Shown here: in pieces, positions 46,551 to 57,442 of the stretch
Position numbering within the stretch: the stretch's first letter is position 1
Layout: every line of letters starts with the position of its first letter
NCBI GenBank assembly: GCA_013146195.2
Contig: CM028377.1
Span: forward strand, 2,976,001-3,040,000
Length of the DNA stretch: 64,000 bases
Reading direction: 5' to 3'
From: Codonopsis lanceolata
Lineage: Eukaryota > Streptophyta > Magnoliopsida > Asterales > Campanulaceae
Program-made: the position numbers and the translations under genes
The notes under the pieces: model-generated
Database searches by the model: none
Seen by the model: the letters and a program-made list of their open reading frames with translations, nothing else
Told to the model about the DNA's origin: nothing

Positions 46551-49500
46551 TGTGACGACCCGACCCGGATCCCAAGACGAAATCCCAAGGTCGTGCCGCC
46601 AGGGAACAAATAACAACAACAAATAGCAAATAATGGGTAGGGCCATAACGGCGATACACCGACAACTCAAAACACCTGCGGAAGCGAAACAAAATAAAAC
46701 AGTGGCGCCCGAGCTAGCAAGCTCAAACTAAAACAACCAAAGAGATAATTAATCTCTCGGTCCCAAAAATTCGACTCGCGTGCCGCAACATTGGGCACGT
46801 AGAACAAACTCCCTGTTATGCAATTCAATATTAAGCACAATATAAACCAAGTCATCGGCGAAACTACGGCCGGAACCCAACATTAAACTAAGTCTAAGAC
46901 TCTAGTCTAACAACTCAACGGCTAAAAACATGCCGGAGAACAAACACAATATTTAACTAGCAATATATCATGCTAAACATAATCACCAACTAACCAAGCG
47001 CGCCTAAAACCAGTCGGCTACCAACAACATGTACTAACAATTATAAGTACTAGCAACCAGAAAACATATGGAGATATAACCATAAATATACATCCAGCAC
47101 GACTTCTACTTGTCGGCTACCAAAAGAATGAGCTAAACAACATAATTACAAATATCACGATTCACATTTAGGTTGCTACCCCAACATGAAGTTTACATAA
47201 CTTCATCTTTCCCAACGACCTCACCAAAAACAAATAAACTATCTAAGTAGCAACCTTGCGGACATAATACTCAACGCAATCTTCTTGATTTACTTGGATC
47301 CGCACGGCTCGGATCTAGGGAAAACAACCAACAAATAAAAGTAAGTCACAAAGACTTAGTAAGTTACTAACCATAACTTCCTACCATGGCATAATGCTCA
47401 ATCATAAAATACATCATGCTATCGTCATGAAATAACCTTATATAAATTCATGTTATGGCATCCATGCTCAACATTAACAAAACATGTTATCATTGTAGTA
47501 TAACATCTCACTAAAATCCATGTCAAGACATTTATATGCTTAACGATCATAATTCTTGTTATTGATATAACATAGCCTTCCGATGGTTTACATGTCAAGG
47601 CATATAAACTTAACAACAATAATTCTGCTTTTAACATAATGCCATATCCGAATAATATTCATGATAAAGCATATTAGCTCAACAACAGTAATTCATGTTA
47701 TTGTTATAACATAGCCTTCCCATAATATTCATGTCAAGGCATACAAACTTAACAATAATGATTAATACCTTTGGCATAAAACCACATTCCATTCATACTC
47801 ATGTGATAGCATACATGCTTAACAACATTAATCAATATGTTATCTATTAAGTATAACATGTAAGAAACCAAAACAAACATCATATCATATCCAATTCACC
47901 AAGCACGTTATTCACTTAAGCACTTGTGAAACAATTCATGTATAAGGGATATGATACCATTACCCAAATTCCTCCGCGCGTGTCGCTCCTGCAAAAACAC
48001 GTGCAAAACCTTTATGTGCCCTCGATATCCCTCTCGTAGATATCGGCGTCCCCGATCTCCGCTCGAGTTCCATAGTTATCAAAGTCATGTGTATTACTAC
48101 AACTAAGATAAACTACTTCCCCACCGTGGCCATCGATGGAGGGTGTGTGCAAACCCGACACGGCGATCCATCGCGATCACGAATCTCACAATTCGTGAAG
48201 ACGATGTATCGTCCCACCAAAACTCAACCAAACCGACTCCAGCTGGACTCAAAACCCAAGCACAAGTAATATATACTCATATGCTCAAAACAAGTAGGTA
48301 AACACTCTACTATCAAACTAGTCATGCAATTCATCCACAACTAGCATAAACATCACAACCGAGAATCATATAAGCTCTCATAATCAAGTGTGCTTCACAC
48401 ACTTCAAAACTTCTTGGAGGCTCGACCTCCATGAATTCTACCCAAAATTCCGTAGGACTTAAGATTATAGTTCCTAGGATTCATACTAACCCAAAGGTTA
48501 ACTCCGTTGAGTTCAATCTAAGTTTTCCGAAAATTCAAGGAATAGAAGCTTAGGCTTCATCATCCCCCTATATTCATAACTATCGCCCGAAACCATAATC
48601 CCAATGTTCAATATACTCATATAAACCCAACAAATTACTTAACAAAGCAACTTAGAACAAATTAATCATCTTGTGCATAATTTCATCTAAGTCATCATAC
48701 CAATCATAACCTTCAAATCATGATTAAAATTTACAACATGGTTTAATATAATCTCTTAAACATGTGTAATTCAAAAACTAGGCTTACAATCATGTTTAAC
48801 AAGCCGAAATAAAATTTGGGGAAAATCCCCTTCCAAGCATCTTTGTCATTCAAGCTCAATACCCATAATCAATTCATATAGCAAAGTTTAATATACTCTA
48901 TTAAGCATATAAAACATATTAATCAAGCTCACATCATCAATTTGCAAGCTAAACCAAAATTAGGGCAAGGCACCCTCCAAGTATCTCAACCAAACTAACA
49001 TCAATACCCATGGAAAATCAACATAACCAACTTCAATAAACTAGTTAGAACATGAATTTCACATATATCATGGTCTCACATAGGTAAATCAAGTTCTATC
49101 ATCAATTTGAGAAACCTAGGGTTCATGCTTCTTCTATAACCCTAACAATGGCTTCCATTGACCTCACATAACACACATGGTTGTTTCCCTAGGGTCAATG
49201 GAGCCTAAAATCAAAGGAAGAGAGGTAGAAACTTACTAATTTTCGGCCTCCCAAAGCGCGATTTTGAAACCAAAAGATGAAGTCTTCTCTTCACTTCTCT
49301 CTCTTCAAACTTGTGGGTTGAATGGGGAAGAAGAAGATCCTAGCAAGGTCCACCAAGGAAGAACCCTTCAAGAACCCTAGAATTGCCCTCTCAAGTTCTC
49401 TCTCTCAAGCTTTGGGCTGAAGTGTTCGCAGAAGAAGCAAGGAGAGAAGTCGCATCTGTTTTGGCCGGCTTGTAGAATGCGATGGTTTGATTTTATATGG

Positions 49501-50227
49501 GGGATTAGTTCTCTAATCCACTCACTAATCAACCCCTAAATCTTCTAATAGATGTTTAGGATTAGTTTAGGCTAATTAGGAGGGTTTAAGTTAGGTTTAG
49601 ATGGGTTTAGGTGGGCAGAATTTCGGACAGTGCACTAAAAGGGGCAAATCCCGAAATGGGAATAAGGGCGATGCGGTCGCATGGGGTTATGACCATGCGG
49701 CGCTTTGTCTTGAAATCCAGCATTCCAAGTTTCCTGCTTCCTCGCTCGGTCCCGGCCTCTCCCGCGTGCATTCTCGAGTCCTTCCAAGCCAAAAATGGTC
49801 TACAATTCAACCTTAATGTCCTCCAATCTATAACCAAAGGAATCAAGTCTCAAACCTCATCAAAACATGGCCCAGAACTCAGGCAGAACTCTCCCGAACG
49901 ACAACCGAAAAAGTCAAACTGAGAAGGGTTATCGCTAGAATCAAACTAGCAACCAAACCGACGATGCAACTAGCATCTAACCAATATCCAAGGCATGTTA
50001 AGGATGTTTTAAATGCCCTCTAACAATTATCCATGAAGTTACAACATAAATCTTAAACCCGAGATTCAAAGCATCTCGCGAAAGAAAAGTGCATACGTGC
50101 ATCTCAAACGACGTCAACGATCATGCTATTGACTCTAAACATATACGGGAGCTAAATAAACATGTTTATGATTATAAGTGCATGAGTTCAAGCATAACAC
50201 AAGCAAACAACATTCTAGGGTTTTACA
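46551..50227 (-). repeat. Tek-B 5' LTR (3677 bp)
   Basis: It is near-identical to 39296-42991. Most differences are small clustered changes, often at CTG/CAG-like sites (see findings). Confidence 0.93.
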
Positions 50228-50232
50228 TAGAC

Positions 50233-51240
50233 GCCGTTGCTACTCACAAAATCAGATCCTTCGTTGATGGCATGCTGGGCTACAATCAAATTAAAATGGC
50301 AGCAGAGGACCAAGAGAAGACCTCATTCACCACTCCTTGGGGTACATATTACTATACTGTCATGCCATTCGGACTCAAAAATGTCGGGGCTACTTATCAA
50401 AGGGCTCCCACCACCCTCTTCCACGACATGATCCATAAAGAAATGGAGGTCTACGTCGATGATATGATCGTGCATTCCAGCGACGCCAACGGTGCCCATA
50501 TCAAAGACCTTCAAAAATTCTTCGTAAGGTTAAGAAAGCACCAAATGAAACTCAACCCCACCAAATGCACATTTGGGGTCACCAAAGGCAAAGTCCTGGG
50601 ATTTTTAGTGACCGAGCAAGGCATCGAGATCGAGCCAGCAAAAATCAAAGCCATTATAGAGATGCCGTAGCCAAAAACACCAACAGAAGTCTAAGGCTTC
50701 CTAGGCCGACTGCAGTATATCAGCCGCTTCATTAGACAGCTAACAACCACATGTGGGCCCTTCTTCAAACTCCTAAAGAAAAATACTGGCCAAGTCTGGG
50801 ATGAGAAATGCCAGCTAGCCTTTGAAAAAATAAAAGCCTACCTCACCAATCCCCCTGTGCTAGCTCCTCCCCATACACATAAACCTCTCCTCATATACTT
50901 AACCGTCACAGACACGTCAGTAGGGGCTATGCTCGCCCCAGAAAAGAAAGATTCCCACATCGAAAATGCCATATACTTCATAAGTAGGAAGCTGCAAGGA
51001 AGCGAGCTAAATTATTCAGCATTGGAGAAAACTTATCTACAAGGACGATCAATCAAGCTCATATCCAGGATGGACCCTATAAAGTACATCTTCGGCAAGC
51101 CATCACTTTCCAGTCGACTGGCTAAGTGGTCTTTCCTTCTCAACGAGTTTGACATAACATATGTCACGCTCAAATCTATCAAAGGCAGCGTAATTGCAGA
51201 CCACTTAGCCGATCTACCTCTAAAACCAAAGGCGCAAGCC
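50233..51240 (+). pseudogene. Tat-2 RT (continued) and first RNase H
   Basis: RT resumes in phase: FVDGMLGYNQIKMA, EKTSFTTPWGTYYYTVMPFG, YQRAPTTLFHDM, then EVYVDDMIVHS (catalytic YVDD, about 50452-50470), LNPTKCTFGV and GKVLGFLV. Two stops follow (TAG 50668-50670, TAA near 50692) before GFLGRLQYISRFI. RNase H begins KPLLIYLTVTDTSVGAML (the usual Asp region is altered) and ISRKLQGSELNYSALEKTYLQ; about 15 residues expected before KLISRMDPIKYIF are missing, so this domain is damaged. Confidence 0.85.
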
Positions 51241-51777
51241 GAGCCCGGCTTCCCGGCGAAGGTGTTTTGGAAATCACGACCACGACACCGGTGGCGGATG
51301 TTCTTTGTGAACGCAAACAAAAGAGGTTTTGGCATAGGAATCTTGCTCATCGATGCGGCATATTCTCACACTCCACTGGCCATAAGATTAGAGTTTGAGT
51401 GCTCAAACAACACAACCAAGTACGAAACTTGTATTGCCGGCCTAGAAGAGGCTCTCCAAAGGAAAGCCAAAAATCTCGAAGTCTATGGAGACTCTGCTCT
51501 AATCATAAACCAAGTCGAAGGGAAATGGAGAACCCAGGATCCCCGGCTGCAACTCTATCATGCAAAATTAACAGCACTTGCATCTCGGTTTGATTCTATC
51601 TCATTCCACTACTTACCGCGGGATAGAAATCAATTTGCCGATGCACTGGCCACTCTAGCATCATTAGTCCAAATTCCCGCAGAAACCCAAGTCCAACCTT
51701 TCATAGTCGGGAAGAAGGTCACGCCGGCATACTGCTTCAAGATTAATGTAGCCCCTGAAGCAGATTACGAGCCCTAG
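51241..51777 (+). pseudogene. Tat-2 second RNase H (archaeal-type, Tat hallmark)
   Basis: A second RNase H-like domain follows: FFVNANKRGFGIGILLID, ECSNNTTKYETCIAGLEEAL, LEVYGDSALIINQVEGKWRT, and YLPRDRNQFADALATLAS. This order matches the extra RNase H that plant Tat elements acquired, inferred to help degrade RNA or process primers. The first catalytic Asp (usually D-G-A) is Asn here; the later Asp of GDSALI and of FADALA are kept. A TAG ends the frame at 51775-51777. A dual RNase H is what places this element in Tat. Confidence 0.8.
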
Positions 51778-53019
51778 TATGTTGATATCCTAAATCTGCT
51801 TCAGAAAGGTATCTATCCTCCCAGCCTAGATAAAAAGGGAAGAGTCTCCTTGCGAAGGTGGGCATCGCAATTTGTATTCAGCGGTGGCAGCTTATATAAG
51901 AGGCACTACCAAGGCCTCAATCTTTTATACGTCGATCAGGCCAAAGCTGAAAAAATCATGGACCAACTCCATGGTGGTACCTGCGGACCCCACATGAACG
52001 ACCATATGCTATCCAAGAAAGTTATCCGGTAGAGGTACTATTGGAGCACGCTTGAAACTGATTGCATTCGATGGGTGCGACATTACGACAAATGCCAACG
52101 TTTTGCAAATCTGCAGCACGTGACCCCGCACATCCTATACAACTCCACAGCCCCCTGGTCCTTCTCAACATGGGGAATCGACGTTATAGGCCAAATTCAT
52201 CCAAAGGGATCCAATGGCCACGAGTACGTCCTAATAGCTGTCGACTACTTTACAAAGTGGGTGGAAGCCTCTTCTTATAAAATCCTGAATGCTCGCAAGG
52301 TGTCTAAATTCATCCGGACCAACATTATATATCGCTACGGAGTGCCTTTCGAGATAATCTCCGACAACGGCACGCATTTTGAAGGGGACGTGAACCGTCT
52401 ACTCGACGAGTTCAAAATCCAAAGACACAAATCCTCCCCCTACCGGCCGCAAGCCAACGGTGCCGTTGAAGTAGCCAACAAGACACTGGAAAACATTATC
52501 AAAACAATGGCTGACACAGGAAGAGACTGGCCAGAAAAATTGCCACTAGCCCTCTGGGGCTATTGCACCTCAGTTCGTACACCCACTGGGCCTACCCTCT
52601 ATTCTCTAGCATATGGCATTGGACGCAGTGCTGCCTATTGAAGTTGAAATTCCATCGTTACGAGTAATGACGGAATCTGGTATAGCAGAGATTGACTGGG
52701 TCAAAGGGCGATTTGAAGAACTAGCCCTGATCGATGAACGACGTCTACTAGCCTTAGAGCATACCCGAGCCTATCAAAGGCGCATAGCCCGGGCATTCAA
52801 CAAAAAAGTCAAAGGCCGCGACATCCAGGTCGAAGATCTCGTACTTCGAAAAAACCCCCTAGTTATGTTGATACTAGGGGAAAATGGAAATCTCCGTGGA
52901 TGGGACCGTATATTGTCAAAGAGATCCAGTCAGGAGGCGCCGTACTCCTCACAAACCAGGAAGGAGAGGACCTTGTTCAACCCTTCAATCTTGACAAGCT
53001 CAAAAGGTACTATGCTTGA
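51778..53019 (+). pseudogene. Tat-2 integrase
   Basis: The zinc-binding part has HGGTCGPHMNDHML and WVRHYDKCQRF, where the usual Cys of R-R-C-D-K-C-Q is Tyr. The core has WGIDVIGQI and VAVDYFTKWVEA-like sequence (first Asp), IISDNGTHFEGD (second Asp) and PQANGAVEVANKTL (Glu). A TAG lies near 52030. Near 52620 a one-base shift moves the frame to AVLPIEVEIPSLRV and QRRIARAFNKKVK, and a further shift near 52870 gives GPYIVKEIQSGGAVLL and the end LKRYYA-stop (53017-53019). All catalytic residues of the core are present, but the frame is broken. Confidence 0.85.
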
Positions 53020-53052
53020 GCCAATCTATCCGACAAAGTACTTCCCTCTCCA

Positions 53053-53190
53053 GCTCGCTAGGTTGAAAACCCGAAAGGGCAACCTAGGCAAAAATTAGAG
53101 CATAATAAAAAAAACAATAAAAGGAGAAATAAGGGCTCGCTAGGTTGAAAACCCAAAAGGGCGGCCTAGGCAAAAGTTAGAGCCAAATAA
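53053..53190 (+). repeat. Tat-2 post-pol hairpin repeats, 82 bp x 2
   Basis: In the first unit CTAGGTTG (53058-53065) pairs perfectly with CAACCTAG (53080-53087) around an AAAA bulge and a CCC-GAAA-GGG tetraloop stem. In the second unit (53135) the right arm is CGGCCTAG, still pairing through two G-T wobbles. It begins 33 bases after the pol stop, as in Tat-1. Confidence 0.75.
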
Positions 53191-53456
53191 AAAAAATCAG
53201 GAGAAAAAAAAGAGGGAAGGCACTCTTTAAATCCTCGACATCCTATCTCCAGACTTCAGCATGCAAGAGGCTCGACTGACAAAAGAAGAAGAAAAACCAC
53301 GACAGAAGCTCGCATTAAAACATTAAAACATAATATTACATGTCCTAAGGTGCAACTTAGGAATTTTTATTTTAGACATTTACATTATTCATTATGCCTG
53401 CACATATCTACTTTTGCCTATACCCCCACTTGTTCCCCCCAATATTCCTTCATTTG

Positions 53457-55201
53457 TAGCTTAAGCCCCAGAGCAGCCCATCAATGTCTGCGGCGTCCAC
53501 CCAGCCGGGCCCATATCCCCCTTCTGCGAGGTGCAGAGGAAGCTCTGTTCTCATCGGCATGAGAGCTGCCGAAAGTATCTCTTTCCTCATCATCAGCATC
53601 CCCATTTTCCTGGACAGCTGTGTTGCTAGGACCGGCCCCATCATCTTTAAAGCTGGTGCCCCATCCAGTTTGAGGGGGAGGGACAGCCTCCTCCGGCTCC
53701 CAGGGATTATGTTGCCGACTCGCATTGCTAAGCCGAGGGACCTCATAATCATCATGCCTAAATCCAGTGCCCCAACCAGTCTGAGGGGGGGGGGGGAGCA
53801 ACCTCTTCCGGTTCCCAAGGGTTATACTCCCTGCCTGCATCACTTAGCCGAGGGGCCGCACTGCTGGGACCTGCTACGTTTGGTCCAGGAACCGCCGGGG
53901 CGCCAAGATTATGCACCGTCTCGAAATCCTCCCCGCAAAGCTCGAGGATGACCCGGCCAGTTGTCAATATCTTCGCCTATTTACATCAGGCGGGCATCTA
54001 TACCATTGGCAACATGACGGCCAAACAAGTTCCTCAGTCCACGCCTAATTTCACGAGAGGACCCCTCTGCAGTCACCATTATCCATGCCAAATACTCGTG
54101 GGACAGAAGGATATAGTCAGAAAACAAATAGGCCACTTGAAGCCTATCAAAGTCCAGCTGCCACATCCTCTGAAAATCAAAATCTAGAGTTCTGTTATTC
54201 TCCATCTCCAAGAACACAGGACGAGTCGTGTCCGGGATAACATGCTCCCTCCCAAATTGGCGCAATATTCAGTCCGCCCTATAAAAGGAAGTCCTCTTAA
54301 TGCCCAACATGACAACCTAGGCATATCCAGCAGAATGCAAAAGGAAGCGCCGAATTTCACAGTGATGAATCACCCAGACTATATCCATAGAGCCCCTCCG
54401 AAAGAAGCTCTCAGCCCAGTCATAGTCTGAGTAATTGGTTTGGGGGAAGCGGCCGCGAAAGCCATAGAGCGCTGGGTCATACATTGCCCCATGGGGTACA
54501 GGAGCCATCACCCACATAAAATGTTCCTCTAGCCGCATATGGATTAAAATGGGACTGTCAGTAGGAAAAAGTTCACCACCACCGGCAAAAGCATCAAGGC
54601 CGGCCAAGGTCTCCGCTAGGATCACTGGGACAATGTTCGATCGGCGATCCCGTGCCTGCAAAGCAAGATCAACAACTCACACGTCAATAAACCCTGGTTG
54701 GCCTACCAGCAAATATCTCCCCACCAAACACAAGAAGAGAGCTGTCAGCCGACGCCTCAAATAGTCTACATCATTCTCCCTGAACTCCGTAAAAGCTCCG
54801 GGAAGAACAGTCAAGTCAAAAGACACTCCGTTATAAAAGCCCGTGGTGGCAGCACGAGTAGTACGGAACAACTCCCTAATTGCCATATAGGGACGCCTCC
54901 GAGGCGAAGGCACGACAATGACACGAGTAGGCGCTACCCCCAGCATTGCACAAAACTCCTCAAAAGTAGGACACATCTCATTCATTCCAAAGTTGAAAAG
55001 ATGGTCTTGAGGAGACCAGAATCTGGATGCTCCCCTCAACATATCCCAGTTGATAATAATATTTCTCCAGGATAGAAGACACCTGAAGCTAAAGATATGG
55101 TCGAACCAGTCACGTTCGTCCGATCGAAGGGAAAGAATCCAGAAATCAAGAGCAGTTTCATAAATCTCTATCTCCAACGGTGTGTGAGACGTTGAAGCCA
55201 T
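53457..55201 (-). pseudogene. Tat-2 antisense gene, plant-mobile-domain-like (DUF7745-like)
   Basis: A coherent minus-strand frame starts at 55201 and runs through 53981 with only point stops: TGA at 54677-54679, TAG at about 54317-54319 and TGA about 50 bases further on. The N-terminal ~170 residues resemble plant mobile domain/DUF7745 proteins: DWFDHIFSFRCLLSWRNII, WDMLRGASRFWSPQDHLFNF and NEMCPTFEEFCAMLGV (the P-T-x-E-E block). The C-terminal part has two repeats with NPWEPEE and PPPQTGWGT, an acidic stretch, then YGPGWVDAADIDG, also found in Tat-1; a 12-G run near 53785-53796 shifts the frame there. Antisense ORFs between pol and the 3' LTR, some with plant-mobile-like domains, are known in Tat elements; their role is not. 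Substitute explanation: a captured host gene. It is now broken, but all three stops fit single C-to-T type transitions. Confidence 0.75.
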
Positions 55202-55323
55202 ATGAGCAAGATAAAAGGCTTATTTGGCAAGAGAAGAGAGTAACCAAACAAGGAAGTAAACTCAAGGAAGCAAAGGCAGGGAGAAAAGTAATTGGTGTGA
55301 AGAGTTACGCTGCCCGGCGTCCC

Positions 55324-55332
55324 TTTTTATAC
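55324..55332 (-). promoter_or_regulatory. TATA box of the antisense gene
   Basis: On the minus strand GCGTATAAAAAGGGACG lies about 125 bases upstream of the antisense start codon (55201). Spacing suits a start site near 55295 and a ~95-base leader. Confidence 0.6.
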
Positions 55333-55404
55333 GCAAAAATCAAAGAAATCGACAAACAATTGCAAACAGTAGTGAACAGTGGCTGAGAAAACTTCCCAGA
55401 GTAG

Positions 55405-55470
55405 CAAAACTGGGCGCCACCCATGCTAACTCTTGGCTTGGCGCCCAAATTTCATATGGGTGGTGCCAGC
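55405..55470 (-). promoter_or_regulatory. Inverted LTR-U3-like module upstream of the antisense gene
   Basis: Read on the minus strand, the segment has GCTGGCACCACCCATATGAA followed by ATTTGGG, then after an extra ~22 bases GTGGCGCCCAGTTTTG. The Tat-2 LTR at 58308-58350 (plus strand) has the same run with only two changes in the first 27 bases, then GTGGCGCCCAGTTTG. In the LTR this lies ~110-150 bases upstream of the TATA box; here ~80-140 bases upstream of the antisense TATA box. The position match suggests shared promoter function. Confidence 0.65.
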
Positions 55471-55567
55471 TTTTGTCCAATACTGCCTCCTGAAATAGTC
55501 TGGTGTCCTGGTTTCTGTCCCGATCGCCAACTGCTGCCTTGACTGATCACGGAAGAGCCTAGCAGGC

Positions 55568-55576
55568 TATAAAAGG
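55568..55576 (+). promoter_or_regulatory. Plus-strand TATA-like box
   Basis: GGCTATAAAAGGAGAAG lies about 240 bases from the antisense TATA box and points the other way. It could make this a divergent promoter, but no downstream gene is seen, so it may be chance or part of the same duplicated LTR-like sequence. Confidence 0.3.
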
Positions 55577-56087
55577 AGAAGACTAGGCATGATAGATGGG
55601 TTGCAATTATATGCCCACGCACAAGGGGAGGCAGCTGCCTCTTCCTCTCCCCGCAGATCACCAGAAAACCCCCCTAAGAGCCGAAGGTGTACTCCTTTAA
55701 AATTCATTTCTAAAATACAGCGTGCCATTACCCTTAGGAATCCGTATAACTTTATTTTCTGCATGTATTTTGAGTGTGCATTTTATTTTCTCATATCATG
55801 TAAAATTATATTGCATTACATAATCCATGTTTGTACAGATTTTAGATACAAATAAAAAAGAAGAGAGAAAAAGAAAAACTAATATGTGTAGGGAAAAGAA
55901 GCTAATAATCAAAAGACGCTCTGCCTTTGTCAAAGCCACCTCCTGTAACTCAAGGGCCCACCGTGCCACCAGCTCTATGAGCCCGTCCTCTGCCCCGAGC
56001 GCGACTCGACCCTGCTCAAGGTGTTACGCTCCTGAAAAGAAAAAGAGAAAGGGAAGGAAAAGGTAAGTTCACTATCTTTTATTTTTC

Positions 56088-56090
<3 letters not shown>

Positions 56091-56131
<41 letters not shown>
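56091..56131. repeat. (TA)n microsatellite
   Basis: Plain TA repeat in the Tat-2 3' region. Confidence 0.95.
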
Positions 56132-56135
<4 letters not shown>

Positions 56136-56464
56136 AAGAAAAAAATAAATAAACAAATAAGTAATAAATGAATAATAAACATGTTGCGTACATTGTATTT
56201 TATAAAATCATGAAATTGCAGCATAATAATTTCCGTAATACATTACATTACATTTCATTTCATTTAAAAAAAAAAGAAGAAGAGACAAAAAAATATAATA
56301 ATATATCTTTATTGCATTATTTTATGAATTTGCATCTCTAGCATCCCATAAAAATAATAAATGCATCCTTTTGCATCTAAATATGCATTTTGACATTCTA
56401 GGCATTACAAATAAAATAAATAAATAAATAATAAAAAGAAAAAAATATATGTGTATATTTTACA

Positions 56465-56468
<4 letters not shown>

Positions 56469-56523
<55 letters not shown>
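56469..56523. repeat. (AT)n microsatellite
   Basis: Plain AT repeat in the Tat-2 3' region. Confidence 0.95.
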
Positions 56524-56524
<1 letters not shown>

Positions 56525-57442
56525 TGCATTATTGCCTTTTCGCATGCATCATATAATAAAGAATTGCCCACGCATCGTGTCAGGAAACATTTCATAAATA
56601 TATCTGCATTGCATTTGCATCAAATAAATGATACATGCATCCATTGTTTGCATTTATTGTCCAAATAGCTGCATTATGACATTAGCAAAAAGGGATTAAA
56701 ATGTCACCCATCATGAAAAAAGAATATCTCCTTGGCATTTCTTATATCCCTACAACATTGGCATGCATAAAAAATAAGTTTTGGTGCATAAAATATATAT
56801 TTTTTGTCCTGTATATATCCGAAAATGTATCCGAAAAATGCATCATATAGCCTTATTTGCATTAACAGTATGCAAAATATGTTTTAGCCTAGAACATGCA
56901 TCATATAGCCTTATTTGCATTAACAGTATGAATCATGCATAGTAAGGTCAAATAGTGACCACTAGTTCAATCATGCATCATAAGAATAAATTTCATGCAT
57001 CATTACCTAATTGCATCATTTAGGCATAAATGAGACATGCATAAGCATTATTAATAAAGTCAGGAATGCTTCAAAAATACCAAACAGTGCCAAAATCTAG
57101 CAGATATGAAGTATATATAGGCAGAAAAAAAAAGAGAAGAAAAGAAAAAAAGGAAAGAAAAGAAAAAAATAATAAATAAAGTCAAAAAGAGAAAGAAAAG
57201 AAAAAAAAAAGAGATCCCCAACATGAAAGAGCCAGAACTGCAGAAATAGGCAAATCAGCTGAACAAGCAGCAGCAGTCCAAAGCATGAAAAGGTAAGAAA
57301 GGTAAGGTTTGCTTATTCTACCTTCATGAATAAAAGAAAAATCTTTTTCAAAAGGGGTTTTGTTTCAAAAAAAAAAAAAAAAAGAGCCATAAAAACAAAA
57401 AAAAAAAAAAAAAAGAGGAAGAAGAAAAGAAAAATCTTTATC

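Larger units (their letters stand above)
39296..50227 (-). mobile_element. Tek-B: Tekay-type chromovirus, large internal deletion, recent
   Basis: A complete insertion of 10.9 kb with TAGAC on both sides. Two LTRs of 3696 and 3677 bp differ by roughly ten substitutions and a similar number of short indels counted by eye. The internal region is only 3559 bp: primer site, decayed gag, non-coding spacer, and an integrase remnant with chromodomain. Protease, RT and RNase H are missing. The near identity of the LTRs points to recent transposition, so a defective element was moved by enzymes from another copy. Confidence 0.92.
55577..57430 (+). other. Tat-2 3' region, AT-rich
   Basis: No gene. Contains (TA)n at 56091-56131 and 56469-56523, a duplicated ~34-bp segment (GCATCATATAGCCTTATTTG at about 56843 and 56899), and the block shared with Tat-1 around 56940-57120. 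A-rich simple sequence follows at 57125-57430. Confidence 0.6.

Noticed and set aside
53481..53560. Basic arginine-rich tail (GRRRH) on the antisense gene as a nuclear signal
   Set aside because: Comparison with Tat-1 shows the ancestral reading is YGPGW-DA-DIDG in another frame, so the basic tail is a frameshift product.
53450..53951. Plus-strand open frames opposite the antisense gene
   Set aside because: They are mirror frames of the repeat-rich antisense C-terminus and have no homologue in Tat-1.
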